NCBI GenBank assembly: GCA_019419645.1
Contig: DXZN01000009.1
Coordinates: 1-46,184, forward strand
Direction: 5' to 3'
Length of the DNA stretch: 46,184 nucleotides
Origin: Collinsella sp.
GTDB taxonomy: Bacteria; Actinomycetota; Coriobacteriia; Coriobacteriales; Coriobacteriaceae
This document shows, piece by piece, positions 31,947 to 41,078 of the stretch (the stretch's first letter is position 1; each line of letters begins with the position of its first letter). The notes under the pieces are model-generated. The model ran no database searches and had not been told where the DNA came from. It saw nothing but the letters and a program-made list of their open reading frames with translations. A program made the position numbers and the translations under genes.

Positions 31947-33137
31947 ATGGCCTTTACCAAGAAGACCGTCCGCGACATCGATGTCGACGGCAAGCGCGTT
32001 CTCGTCCGCGTTGACTTCAACGTGCCTATCAAGGATGGCGTCGTTGGCGACACCACCCGTATCAAGGCTGCCCTGCCCACCATCAACTACCTCGTTGAGC
32101 ACAACGCTCGCGTCATCCTCATGAGCCACCTCGGCCGTCCTGAGGGCACTGGCTTCCAGCCCGAGCTTTCCCTCGAGCCTGTCGCCAAGAAGCTCGCTGA
32201 GCTCTCTGGCCTTGACGTTGCTTTTGTTGCCGACACGTATGGCGAGAAGGCCGCCGAGGCTGTCGCCGCCGTCGAGCCGGGCAAGGTCCTCGTTCTCGAG
32301 AACGTCCGTTTTGACAAGCGTGAGAAGAAGAACGATCCCGAGATCGCCAAGAAGCTCGCTTCCTATGGTGACGTCTTCGTTCTCGATGCCTTCGGCACCG
32401 CACACCGCGCCCAGGGTTCCGTCGTGGGCCCCGCCGCTTACCTGCCTGCCGTCGCCGGCTTCCTGCTCGAGAAGGAGGTCGACACGCTGACCGGCATCTT
32501 CGCCGAGCCCGAGCGCCCCTTCGTCGCCATCGTCGGCGGTTCCAAGGTTTCCTCCAAGATCGGCGTTCTCGATCACCTCATCGACTCCGCTGATACCCTG
32601 ATCATCGGTGGCGGCATGGCCTACACCTTCTTCCTGGCTCAGGGCCTGTCCGTCGGTCAGTCCCTCAAGGAAGAGGACTGGGTCGAGCGCGCCGGTGAGA
32701 TGCTCAAGAAGGCCGAGGAGAAGGGCGTCAAGATCCTGCTCCCCATCGACAACCGCGTTGCTGATCACTTTGGCGAGGATGCTGTCCCCGAGGTTGTCGC
32801 TTCCGACGCTATCCCCGACGACCGTGAGGGTATGGACATCGGCCCCAAGACCGAGGAGCTCTACGCCGAGGCTGTCAAGGGTGCCAAGACTGTGTTCTGG
32901 AATGGCCCCATGGGCGTCTTCGAGTTCGATAACTTCGCTCACGGCACCCAGGCTATCGCCGAGGCTGTCGCCGAGGCTGATTGCACCTCGATCATCGGTG
33001 GTGGCGACTCTGTCGCAGCCGTCAACAAGTTCAACCTGGCCGACAAGATGAGCTGGATCTCTACCGGTGGTGGCGCTTCCATGGAGCTCGTCGAGGGTAA
33101 GGCCCTGCCCGGAGTGGAGGCGCTTCTCGATGCCTAA
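31947..33137 (+). CDS. pgk: Phosphoglycerate kinase
   Basis: The 396-residue enzyme transfers phosphate from 1,3-bisphosphoglycerate to ADP. It has the substrate-site motif VLVRVDFNVPIKDG, RVILMSHLGRP, GTAHRAQGSVVG, the hinge and nucleotide site GGSKVSSKIGVLDHL, and the C-terminal GPMGVFEFDNFAHGT and GGGDSVAAV. The length is standard. The ATG at 31947 is given by family fit; AAAGG lies about 11 bases upstream. The stop overlaps the tpiA start by 8 bases (ATGCCTAA). Confidence 0.97.
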   Translation: MAFTKKTVRDIDVDGKRVLVRVDFNVPIKDGVVGDTTRIKAALPTINYLVEHNARVILMSHLGRPEGTGFQPELSLEPVAKKLAELSGLDVAFVADTYGEKAAEAVAAVEPGKVLVLENVRFDKREKKNDPEIAKKLASYGDVFVLDAFGTAHRAQGSVVGPAAYLPAVAGFLLEKEVDTLTGIFAEPERPFVAIVGGSKVSSKIGVLDHLIDSADTLIIGGGMAYTFFLAQGLSVGQSLKEEDWVERAGEMLKKAEEKGVKILLPIDNRVADHFGEDAVPEVVASDAIPDDREGMDIGPKTEELYAEAVKGAKTVFWNGPMGVFEFDNFAHGTQAIAEAVAEADCTSIIGGGDSVAAVNKFNLADKMSWISTGGGASMELVEGKALPGVEALLDA

Positions 33138-33897
33138 TCGCACCCTTCTTATCGCTGGTAACTGGAAGATGAACAACGACGTCGCCGAGGCCGCCAAGCT
33201 CGCCGACGAGCTGGCTCAGGCTCTGCCCGAGGTTCCGGCTGGCGTCGAGGTGCTCGTCTGCCCTCCGACCATCGACATCACCACGGTTCATGACCGTATT
33301 CAGGCTGCCCCCATCGCCCTCGGTGCACAGAACGTGTACTGGGAGGCCAAGGGTGCCTTCACCGGTGAGTCTTCTTGCGACATGCTCAAGTCCGCTGGCT
33401 GCACCTACTGCATCATCGGTCACTCCGAGCGTCGTGATTACTTCCACGAGACCGACGAGGATCAGAACAAGAAGGCCAAGGCCCTCGTTGCCGCCGGTCT
33501 TGTTCCTGTCTTCTGCTGCGGCGAGTCCCTTGAGGTCCGCGAGGCCGGCACCTATGTCGAGCACGTCGTGAACCAGGTCAAGGCTGGTCTCGAGGGTCTC
33601 GAGATCACTTGCCCCAAGCAGGTCGTCGTCGCCTACGAGCCCATCTGGGCCATCGGCACCGGCAAGACCGCTACCGCCGAGGACGCTCAGGAGGTCTGCG
33701 GCGCTATCCGTGAGACCCTCAAGGAGATGTTCGGTGAGGAGCTCGCCGACGGCATCCGCGTTCTCTATGGTGGCTCTGCCAAGCCCGGCAACATCGCCGA
33801 GCTCGTCGCCAAGCCCGACGTCGACGGCGCCCTCGTGGGCGGCGCTTCGCTCAAGGCTGCCGACTTCGCCTCTATGGTCGTCAAGGCAGGCGAGTAG
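33130..33897 (+). CDS. tpiA: Triosephosphate isomerase
   Basis: The 255-residue TIM-barrel enzyme interconverts dihydroxyacetone phosphate and glyceraldehyde-3-phosphate. It shows AGNWKMNND with the catalytic Lys, the His of IGHSERRDYF, the catalytic Glu in AYEPIWAIGTGKTAT with the flexible loop, and YGGSAKPGN. The start overlaps the pgk stop, with GTGGAGG inside the pgk end as ribosome site, so translation is coupled. It lies 5 bases before gpmI. Confidence 0.96.
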   Translation: MPNRTLLIAGNWKMNNDVAEAAKLADELAQALPEVPAGVEVLVCPPTIDITTVHDRIQAAPIALGAQNVYWEAKGAFTGESSCDMLKSAGCTYCIIGHSERRDYFHETDEDQNKKAKALVAAGLVPVFCCGESLEVREAGTYVEHVVNQVKAGLEGLEITCPKQVVVAYEPIWAIGTGKTATAEDAQEVCGAIRETLKEMFGEELADGIRVLYGGSAKPGNIAELVAKPDVDGALVGGASLKAADFASMVVKAGE

Positions 33898-33902
33898 GAC
33901 AT

Positions 33903-35456
33903 ATGGCACAGCGTCATCTTCCTGCACTCCTGATCATCATGGATGGTTGCGGCCTGGCTCCGGCCGATGGCGAGAACGCCGTCGCCGCTGCCAAGACGCC
34001 CTTCCTCGATAGCCTGTACGAGAAGTACCCCCACACCACGCTCGGCGCTTCGGGCGAGGACGTGGGTCTTCCCGATGGCCAGATGGGCAACTCCGAGGTG
34101 GGTCACCTCAACATCGGTGCCGGCCGCATCGTGTTCCAGGAGCTTTCGCGCATCAACAATGCCATCAAGGACGGCTCCATCGCCAAGAACGAGGTCTTCG
34201 TCAAGGCTATGGACGACGTCAAGGCTGACGGCAAGACTCTCCACCTCATGGGCCTTATGAGCCCTGGCGGTGTTCATTCTCATATGAGCCACGTCGAGGC
34301 TCTGGTCAAGATGGCTGCCGAGCACGGTGTCAAGACCGTTCGCGTCCACGCCTTCATGGATGGTCGCGACGTTGACCCGCAGTCCGGTGCCGGTTACATG
34401 AGTGAGTTCTGCGCCTTCCTGGCTAAGATCTCCGAGGAGACCGGTTGCGACGCTCGCGTTGCCACCGTCTCGGGCCGTTATTGGGCCATGGACCGCGACA
34501 ACCGTTGGGAGCGCATCCAGCGCGCCTACGATGTCATGGTCAACGCATCCGATGCCGATACCGACCCTGTTGCCGGTATCAAGGCCTACTACGAGAAGGA
34601 TCCGCGCGGCGACGAGTTCGTCGAGCCCTTCGCTGCCCACAACGAGGGCATCCACGAGGGCGACGCGGCCATCTTCTTCAACTTCCGTCCCGACCGCGCT
34701 CGTCAGATGACTCGCGTGTTCACGGACAAGGAGTTCGACGGCTTTGAGCGCGAGCAGATCAAGCTTTCGCACTTTGTGACGATGACCGAGTACGACCCGA
34801 CGTTTGACGTCGAGGTCGCCTTCCCCAAGACGTTCCCCGAGAACGTTCTGGCCGACGTTATCGCCGCCAATGGCCTGAAGCAGCTGCACACCGCCGAGAC
34901 CGAGAAGTACGCCCACGTGACGTTCTTCCTCAACGGCGGCATCGAGGAGCCCAAGGAGGGCGAGGAGCGCGTGCTCGTCGCTTCTCCCAAGGTCGCTACC
35001 TACGACCTGCAACCTGAGATGAGCGCTCCCGAGGTTACCGAGAAGCTTGTCGCCGCCATCAACGAGGATCGCGCTGATTTCTACATCGTGAACTTCGCAA
35101 ACTGCGACATGGTTGGTCACACCGGTGTCTTCGACGCTGCCGTTAAGGCCGTCGAGGCTGTTGACGATGCCCTGTCCAAGGTTGTCCCGGCGATTCTCGC
35201 TAAGGGCGGCTTTGCGCTGATTACCGCCGATCACGGCAACGCCGATCACATGTTTGACGTTGCTTCCGACGGTTCCAAGCATCCGTTCACGGCTCACACC
35301 ACCAACCGCGTGCCGTTCATCATCGTTGATGAGAAGGCACAGCTCACCGGTATCGAGGACGGCCGTCTTTCCGATATCGCTCCGACCATGCTCGCCATGG
35401 CTGGTATTGAGCCTTCCGCCGAGATGACGGGTCGCGTACTCGCCACCGAGGCCTAA
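33903..35456 (+). CDS. gpmI: 2,3-bisphosphoglycerate-independent phosphoglycerate mutase
   Basis: The 517-residue Mn-dependent enzyme of the alkaline phosphatase superfamily interconverts 3- and 2-phosphoglycerate. The metal Asp is in LLIIMDGCGLAP (about residue 14), the phosphorylated Ser64 is in QMGNSEVGHLN, and the C-terminal metal residues are in ANCDMVGHTG and ITADHGNADHM. The length is typical. It extends the gap-pgk-tpiA block; many Actinobacteria have secG directly after tpiA, so gpmI is an addition here. Enolase and pyruvate kinase are not in the window. Two tandem hairpins end the unit. Confidence 0.96.
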   Translation: MAQRHLPALLIIMDGCGLAPADGENAVAAAKTPFLDSLYEKYPHTTLGASGEDVGLPDGQMGNSEVGHLNIGAGRIVFQELSRINNAIKDGSIAKNEVFVKAMDDVKADGKTLHLMGLMSPGGVHSHMSHVEALVKMAAEHGVKTVRVHAFMDGRDVDPQSGAGYMSEFCAFLAKISEETGCDARVATVSGRYWAMDRDNRWERIQRAYDVMVNASDADTDPVAGIKAYYEKDPRGDEFVEPFAAHNEGIHEGDAAIFFNFRPDRARQMTRVFTDKEFDGFEREQIKLSHFVTMTEYDPTFDVEVAFPKTFPENVLADVIAANGLKQLHTAETEKYAHVTFFLNGGIEEPKEGEERVLVASPKVATYDLQPEMSAPEVTEKLVAAINEDRADFYIVNFANCDMVGHTGVFDAAVKAVEAVDDALSKVVPAILAKGGFALITADHGNADHMFDVASDGSKHPFTAHTTNRVPFIIVDEKAQLTGIEDGRLSDIAPTMLAMAGIEPSAEMTGRVLATEA

Positions 35457-35517
35457 TAGAAAACAAATACCGTTTTCTAGTAAGGGGGTTGTCCACAACC
35501 GGACAACCCTCTTTTTT
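35457..35517 (+). terminator. Tandem hairpins ending the glycolytic operon
   Basis: TAGAAAAC/GTTTTCTA (35457-35464 with 35472-35479) is followed by GGGTTGTCC/GGACAACCC (35486-35494 with 35501-35509) and then C plus six T residues. The second is a classic intrinsic terminator; the first starts at the gpmI stop. Confidence 0.9.
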
Positions 35518-35614
35518 GCGCTATTTCTACCTCGTCACCAAATGGCTGATGGGGGAGTGCTGGGGGTTGTGGTACAGTACTGGAGTTTGAATTGTTCTAT
35601 TAAGGAGCTTATCT

Positions 35615-35869
35615 ATGGGTCCGTTTCAGATTCTTCTGTTTGTCGTTTGGGCTGTCTCTGCCGTGGCGCTGACGATTCTCGTCCTGATGCACTCTGGTAA
35701 GGGCACCGGCGTTTCGGATATGATCGCTAGCTCGCTGTATAACTCCAGCTCTGCCACGGGCGTCATGGAGCAGAACCTCGATCGCCTGACGGTAATTATG
35801 GCCGTCGTTTTTGCCGTGTGTGTCGTCCTGTGCATGTTCTTCTTCCCGCAGGGTATCGTCGGCTACTAA
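35615..35869 (+). CDS. secG: Preprotein translocase subunit SecG
   Basis: The small 84-residue membrane protein has two hydrophobic segments (about residues 5-25 and 60-80) and the conserved cytoplasmic loop with MHSGKGTGVSDMIASSLY, as in SecG, the accessory part of the SecYEG channel. AAGGAG stands upstream. It lies behind the glycolytic genes as in many Gram-positive bacteria, but with its own 98-base upstream gap after a terminator, so it has a separate promoter. TACAGT at 35573-35578 is a possible -10 box. Confidence 0.93.
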   Translation: MGPFQILLFVVWAVSAVALTILVLMHSGKGTGVSDMIASSLYNSSSATGVMEQNLDRLTVIMAVVFAVCVVLCMFFFPQGIVGY

Positions 35870-35891
35870 GCACGAGCCACATAAATACTTG

Positions 35892-35923
35892 AAAAGGGTT
35901 CCGCAAGTGCGGGACCCTTTTTG
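35892..35923 (+). terminator. Terminator after secG
   Basis: AAGGGTTCCGC pairs with GCGGGACCCTT around AAGT, with a TTTTTGTTT tail. Confidence 0.88.
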
Positions 35924-36163
35924 TTTACATATTTGTAACAGAGCCAAAATATCCCCACATACTTCGCCCAACTAAAGAAATTCTCGACCGTTGACCGGAA
36001 TTAGCCCCAAATCGTGCATAAAATGCGCTACTGTATTGAGAAACGTTGGTTCGTTGTGCATAACCAGCCATAGCAACGGGCGGCGTTTTGATGGTTCGGA
36101 TCGGATTGTCTCGACATGTGTCCGACTGAACATTTCTTTGTCCTATCTCATAAGGAGGATGGC
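35924..36163 (+). other. 240-base gap before the oligopeptide operon
   Basis: No gene is seen. The stretch is more AT-rich than its surroundings and must carry the operon promoter. TTGACC (35991-35996) and TAAAAT (36019-36024) are present but 22 bases apart, too far for a standard promoter, so I do not call one. Confidence 0.5.
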
Positions 36164-37840
36164 ATGGCTGATTCTATGTTCCACCAGCCCGTTATGGGTC
36201 GTCGCGCCTTTGTCGGCGGTACCCTTGCTGCGAGCTCCATGGCTTTTCTTGCCGCATGCGGCAAGAAGGGCGGCGACGCTTCCGGTTCTGAGTCCGGTTC
36301 GAAGCTGAACTTCTACATCAACAACCCGGTCTGCATCGACCCCTACAATGTCCAGGAGGACCAGGGCACTCAGGTCGAGTACCAGCTCTTTGATGCTCTG
36401 ACCTCTTATGACGCCGAGAAGGGCGAGATCGTTCCGCTGGCTTGCGAGTCCTTCGAGGCCAACGACGACGCCACCGAGTTCACCTTCAAGATCAAGAAGG
36501 CCAAGTTCCACAACGGTGACGACGTTACCTCCAAGTCCTTCAAGCTCGGTTGGGAGCGTCTGGTCAACACCAAGTCGGCTGTCGCTACCGAGTACGGCCC
36601 TTCCGAGGTCTCCTATCACCTTTCCATGGTCGAGGGCTATGACGATCTGCTTGCCGGTAACGCTACCGAGCTCAGCGGTGTTACCTGCCCCGACGATGAG
36701 ACCCTCGTCGTCAAGCTGGCTTCCGCTTACGCCGACTTCCCCTTCGTCGCCTCTCACCCGGCTCTGGCCCCGGTTCCCGAGTGCGCCGAGTCCGATGTCA
36801 AGAGCTTCTACCTCGCCCCGGTCGGTAACGGCCCGTTCATGATGGACGGCAAGTGGGAGGATGGCCAGGAGATCAACGTCAAGAAGTTCGACGATTACTA
36901 TGGCGACAAGGCCAAGATCGATGGCATCCACTTCCAGGTCATCAAGGACATGGAGACCGCCTACAAGGAGTTCCAGGCCGGTAACCTCGATGTCTGCGAC
37001 GTTCCCGTCGCTCAGATCGACGCCGCCAAGAAGGATCGCGGCGTGTCCAAGGACGGCTACACCATGGGTGACGGCGAGCGCATGCTGCTCGGCGCCGAGC
37101 CTTCCACGTACTATCTGACCTGCAACACCACGGCCGAGCCGTTCAGCAACGCCGACCTGCGCAGGGGTATCTCCCTGGCCATCAACCGTGAGGCCATCTG
37201 CAAGACCATCTTCAAGGGTACCCGTACTCCTGCCGACGGCATTGTTCCTCCGGGCATCGATGGCTACAAGGAGGGCGCATGGGAGTTCTGCGCCTACGAT
37301 GTCGACAAGGCTAACGAGTACCTCGACAAGGTTGCTCCCGCTGGCGCTAACGGGGATCGTGGCATTAGCGTGACCCTGTCCTACAACCAGGACGGCGGTC
37401 ACAAGGAGATCATGGAGTCCATCATCGGTGACCTCGCCAAGGTTGGCGTTACCGCTGTCTCCGATACCCCTGAGTGGTCTGCCCTGCTCGAGCAGTATCA
37501 GAACTTTAACTATCAGTTCGGTCGTCTGGGTTGGATTGCCGACTACCCGATCATGGACAACTTCCTGTATCCGCTGTTCCACTCCGACTCCCTCGGTGGC
37601 GACAACCGCTCCGGTTACAACAACCCCGAGTTCGACGCCAAGGTCGACGAGGCTCGTACTATTGTTGACGACGAGGAGCGCGTCGCTAAGATGCAGGAGG
37701 CCGACGCAATGGTCGCTGCCGACTGCCCGGTCATCCCGATTATGTTCTACACGCACACCATCGCCGGCTCCGATCGCATTAAGCACCTCTATGTCGATCC
37801 GCAGAAGCACGCCGATCTGAGTACCGCTGAGCTCGCCTAA
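36164..37840 (+). CDS. oppA: Oligopeptide ABC transporter substrate-binding lipoprotein (OppA-like)
   Basis: The 558-residue protein is a family 5 solute-binding protein of the oligopeptide type. The signal sequence has twin arginines (MGRRAFVGG, Arg 13-14) and a lipobox LAAC with the lipidated cysteine at about residue 32, so it is anchored outside the membrane. The body shows YQLFDALTSYDAEKGEIVPLACESFE, FKIKKAKFHNGDDVTSKSF and a GRLGWIADYPIMDNFL segment close to classical OppA. TAAGGAGG lies 5 bases before the ATG at 36164. Codon bias marks high expression. An attenuator hairpin follows, which fits higher expression than the membrane subunits. Confidence 0.9.
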   Translation: MADSMFHQPVMGRRAFVGGTLAASSMAFLAACGKKGGDASGSESGSKLNFYINNPVCIDPYNVQEDQGTQVEYQLFDALTSYDAEKGEIVPLACESFEANDDATEFTFKIKKAKFHNGDDVTSKSFKLGWERLVNTKSAVATEYGPSEVSYHLSMVEGYDDLLAGNATELSGVTCPDDETLVVKLASAYADFPFVASHPALAPVPECAESDVKSFYLAPVGNGPFMMDGKWEDGQEINVKKFDDYYGDKAKIDGIHFQVIKDMETAYKEFQAGNLDVCDVPVAQIDAAKKDRGVSKDGYTMGDGERMLLGAEPSTYYLTCNTTAEPFSNADLRRGISLAINREAICKTIFKGTRTPADGIVPPGIDGYKEGAWEFCAYDVDKANEYLDKVAPAGANGDRGISVTLSYNQDGGHKEIMESIIGDLAKVGVTAVSDTPEWSALLEQYQNFNYQFGRLGWIADYPIMDNFLYPLFHSDSLGGDNRSGYNNPEFDAKVDEARTIVDDEERVAKMQEADAMVAADCPVIPIMFYTHTIAGSDRIKHLYVDPQKHADLSTAELA

Positions 37841-37937
37841 GAGTTTGCAGCTTCCGTGAGGGTCAAGTATTTACGTAGACCTCATGGGAAACATACAGTT
37901 CTCCCTAACCTGGGGTAAACTGGCTGATGGTAATTTT

Positions 37938-37970
37938 GGGATGCCGGTCTGGCGATCGGCATCCCATTTA
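37938..37970 (+). terminator. Attenuator hairpin between oppA and oppB
   Basis: GGGATGCCG (37938-37946) pairs perfectly with CGGCATCCC (37957-37965), followed by ATTTA only. This looks like a leaky terminator within the operon, comparable in place to that after the first binding-protein gene. Confidence 0.7.
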
Positions 37971-37996
37971 GGTTAATCCCTAGATAGGGGAGTGGT

Positions 37997-39034
37997 ATGG
38001 GTAAGTACATCGTTAAACGTGTGCTTCAGTTCATCCCGGTGTTTTTGGGCGTTACGCTGATTCTGTTCGCCCTCCAGAATATCGTGCCGGGAGATCCGAT
38101 CAAGCTGATCGGTGGAGACAAGGCTCTGTCCCCCGAGGTGGAGCTTCAGCTTCGCGTTCGCTATCACCTGGTCCAGACGGACGATGACGGCAACGCGATC
38201 CTTGACGAGAACGGCGACCCCGTTCAAACGTCGCTCGTGGACCGTTACTTGTATTACATGAACGGCCTGCTTCATGGCGATCTGGGCAATTCGTATCAGC
38301 GCAAGCTGCCGGTTACGGAAATCTTTGCCCAGAAGTATCCGTATACGGTCAAACTTGCCGCGTGCGCCATCGTGCTCGAGGCAATTATGGGTATCGGTGC
38401 GGGTATCATTTCGGCGGTAAAGCGTTATTCCTTCTGGGATATTTTGGTAACGCTCACCACGTCGATCCTCGTTGCGGTCCCGGCCTTCTGGCTCGGTATG
38501 TTGCTGCAGCTGTTCTTTGGCGTCATCCTCAAGGACGCCACGGGCGGTGCAATCTCCATGCCGATCTCGGGTGCCGGCGGTTCCAGCTCTCAGTATCAGG
38601 ATTGGATGCACTATGTGCTTCCGACCATTACGCTGGCTTCGGTTTCGACCGCTTATGCTGCGCGCATTATGCGCTCGCAGCTGCTTGACGTCATGAACCA
38701 GGATTACATCCGTACGGCAAAGGCCAAGGGTCTCTCCAATCGTGCGATCATCGTCAAGCATGCGCTTAAGAATGCACTCATCCCCGTCGTTACCTATATT
38801 GGTGTCGACTTTGGCGGCATGCTTTCGGGCGCCATCCTGACCGAGACGGTCTTCAACTGGCCCGGTATCGGCTATGAGGTCTATCGCGCCATTAGCATGC
38901 GTGACTGGCCCATCGTTATGGGCGGCGTTACGCTCATCGTTGTCGTCGTCATGGTGATCAACCTGCTCGTCGACATTAGCTATGCATTCCTCGACCCGCG
39001 CATCCGCCTTGGCGGTCCGTCGGATAAGGCCTAA
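37997..39034 (+). CDS. oppB: Oligopeptide ABC transporter permease OppB
   Basis: The 345-residue membrane protein has six hydrophobic helices and the ATPase-docking loop DVMNQDYIRTAKAKGLSNRAII. An extra acidic hydrophilic stretch (TDDDGNAILDENGDPVQTS, about residues 55-75) lies in the first external loop; its spacing of Asp, Asn and Glu resembles a cation-binding loop, but this is only a resemblance. GGGGAG precedes the start. It is the first membrane subunit of the importer. Confidence 0.92.
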   Translation: MGKYIVKRVLQFIPVFLGVTLILFALQNIVPGDPIKLIGGDKALSPEVELQLRVRYHLVQTDDDGNAILDENGDPVQTSLVDRYLYYMNGLLHGDLGNSYQRKLPVTEIFAQKYPYTVKLAACAIVLEAIMGIGAGIISAVKRYSFWDILVTLTTSILVAVPAFWLGMLLQLFFGVILKDATGGAISMPISGAGGSSSQYQDWMHYVLPTITLASVSTAYAARIMRSQLLDVMNQDYIRTAKAKGLSNRAIIVKHALKNALIPVVTYIGVDFGGMLSGAILTETVFNWPGIGYEVYRAISMRDWPIVMGGVTLIVVVVMVINLLVDISYAFLDPRIRLGGPSDKA

Positions 39035-39048
39035 GGGAGGTACGTCTC

Positions 39049-39984
39049 ATGCAGGAAACTGATTCTCAGTCTCAGGAGCAGGCTACCGCCACCAAGGTCG
39101 CATCTGCTCCCGCCAAGTCCCGCACGCTGTGGGGCGACGCTTTTAAGCGTCTTCGTAAGAACAAGCTCGCCGTTATCGGTGTCTGCTGGATCATCATCGT
39201 CGTTGTGGTTGCCCTGACCGCAGATCTGTGGGCTAAGCCCTGGCTCGGTTCGCCGACGGCTTCCGATTCGACCACCATGGCCGAGACATCGCTACTGGCT
39301 CCGTGTGCCGAGCACCCGTTTGGCACCGATGCCCTCGGTCGCGACATTCTCGTCCGCGTTATCTACGGTGCACGCGTTTCGCTTTCTGTCGGTATCATGG
39401 CCACCGCCATCTCCACATTGATCGGCCTGGTCATGGGCGCCCTGGCCGGTTTCTACGGCGGCATTTGGGATACGATCATCATGCGCTGTGCGGACATCTT
39501 CCTGGCGTTCCCGTACGTGCTGTTCGTTGTCGCCATGATCGCCGTTATCGGCCGTGGTCTTCAGAACGTCTTTATCGCCATCGGCATTCTTGGCTGGCCT
39601 TCGATTGCGCGCGTCTTCCGCTCTGCAATCTTGACGGTCAAGGAAAACGACTATGTTGATGCAGCGCGCGCGATGGGTGCATCTGATGCTCGTATCGTCG
39701 TGCGTCACATCTTCCCGAACTCCGTCGCCTCCATCGTGGTCTACGCGACCATGAACATTGGTGGCGCCATTCTGACCGAGTCCGCTCTGTCCTTCCTCGG
39801 CATGGGCGTTATTCCGCCTACGCCTTCGTGGGGCTCCATGATTCAGGACGGTCAGCAGTATCTTCTGACCGCTCCCTGGATGATGATCATGCCCGGTCTG
39901 GCAATTCTCTCGACGGTGCTCGCCTTCACCCTGCTGGGTGACGGTCTGCGCGACGCCCTCGACGTCAAGATGAAGGACGCATAA
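39049..39984 (+). CDS. oppC: Oligopeptide ABC transporter permease OppC
   Basis: The 311-residue protein has a hydrophilic N-terminal tail, a first helix after WGDAFKRLRKNKLAVIGV, the segment FGTDALGRDILVRVIYGARVSLSVG typical of OppC/DppC, and the docking loop KENDYVDAARAMGASDARIV. AAGGGAGG precedes the ATG. It ends 2 bases before oppD. Confidence 0.93.
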   Translation: MQETDSQSQEQATATKVASAPAKSRTLWGDAFKRLRKNKLAVIGVCWIIIVVVVALTADLWAKPWLGSPTASDSTTMAETSLLAPCAEHPFGTDALGRDILVRVIYGARVSLSVGIMATAISTLIGLVMGALAGFYGGIWDTIIMRCADIFLAFPYVLFVVAMIAVIGRGLQNVFIAIGILGWPSIARVFRSAILTVKENDYVDAARAMGASDARIVVRHIFPNSVASIVVYATMNIGGAILTESALSFLGMGVIPPTPSWGSMIQDGQQYLLTAPWMMIMPGLAILSTVLAFTLLGDGLRDALDVKMKDA

Positions 39985-39986
39985 GG

Positions 39987-41078
39987 ATGAAGAAGAACAA
40001 GAACTATGTGGACCTGAAGGACCAGCCGGTTCCTGAGGGCCAGCATCTGCTCGAGGTCGATGACCTTAAGATGTATTTCCACACCGAGGATGGCGTTGTT
40101 CGCGCTGTCGACGGTGTCTCCTACACGCTCGATCGCGGCGAAACCCTGGGCGTCGTCGGTGAGTCCGGCTCCGGTAAGTCCGTGACCGCCATGACCATCA
40201 TGGGCCTCATCTCGATGCCTCCGGGAAAGATCGAGGGCGGTGACGTTCGCTATCGCGGCCGCTCCATCCTCGAAATGACCGAGGAAGAGATGCAGCACAT
40301 TCGCGGCAACGATATCGCGATGATCTTCCAGGATCCTATGACCTCCTTGAACCCGGTCTATAAGATCGGCAGGCAGGTGGGCGAGGGTCTTCGTCTGCAC
40401 CGTGGCTACTCCAAGCAGGAGGCGCTCAAGCGTGCCACCGAGCTTTTGGACCTCGTGGGTATCCCCGAGCCCGAGAAGCGCGTCAATGAGTATCCGCACC
40501 AGTTCTCTGGCGGTATGCGTCAGCGAGTCATGATTGCCATGGCCCTTGCCTGCGATCCCGATATTCTGATTGCCGACGAGCCCACGACTGCCCTGGACGT
40601 TACCATCCAGGCTCAGATTATCGAGCTCATGCAGGAGATGCAGGAGAAGAACGGCAACGCCATCATCATGATTACCCATGACCTGGGTGTTGTCGCCGAT
40701 ATGGCCGATAAGATCATGGTTATGTACGCCGGCCGCCCCGTTGAGTTCGGTACTGCTGAGGAAATCTTCTACGAGAGCCGCCACCCCTACACCTGGGGTC
40801 TTATCCGCTCCATCCCGGAGCAGGCAATCGAAGAGAAGAAGCCGCTGACGCCGATTCACGGCAACCCGCCTTCGCTCATGAACCTGCCTGAGGGCTGCGT
40901 CTTCTCTCCTCGTTGCCCCTACGCGACGGACAAGTGCCGCAAACAGCGCCCCGAGCGTGTTGTTACCGAGTCCGGCCACTATTCTGCGTGCCATTATTCC
41001 GGTGACCCCGAGTTCCTCAAGAACGCTCCCGAGACGTCTCGTACGCGCAAGGATTCCAAGAAGGGAGGCGAGGCGTAA
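39987..41078 (+). CDS. oppD: Oligopeptide ABC transporter ATPase OppD
   Basis: The 363-residue ATPase has Walker A GESGSGKSV, Q-loop MIFQDPMTSLNP, signature FSGGMRQRVMIAMAL, Walker B ILIADEPTTALD and switch MITHD. The C-terminal tail carries the canonical cysteine motif GCVFSPRCPYATDKC, which in OppD/DppD proteins can hold an Fe-S cluster. The ATG lies 2 bases after the oppC stop, with AAGG just before it. Confidence 0.94.
   Translation: MKKNKNYVDLKDQPVPEGQHLLEVDDLKMYFHTEDGVVRAVDGVSYTLDRGETLGVVGESGSGKSVTAMTIMGLISMPPGKIEGGDVRYRGRSILEMTEEEMQHIRGNDIAMIFQDPMTSLNPVYKIGRQVGEGLRLHRGYSKQEALKRATELLDLVGIPEPEKRVNEYPHQFSGGMRQRVMIAMALACDPDILIADEPTTALDVTIQAQIIELMQEMQEKNGNAIIMITHDLGVVADMADKIMVMYAGRPVEFGTAEEIFYESRHPYTWGLIRSIPEQAIEEKKPLTPIHGNPPSLMNLPEGCVFSPRCPYATDKCRKQRPERVVTESGHYSACHYSGDPEFLKNAPETSRTRKDSKKGGEA

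Noticed and set aside
35991..36024. TTGACC/TAAAAT as the oppA promoter
   Set aside because: The boxes are 22 bases apart, well outside the 16-18 base range, so it was not called.
36143..37810. Long minus-strand open frame opposite oppA
   Set aside because: It mirrors the highly biased oppA gene, has low-complexity Val/Leu/Gly/Asp-rich content and no recognisable motif. The similar frames opposite gap, pgk, tpiA and gpmI are rejected for the same reason.
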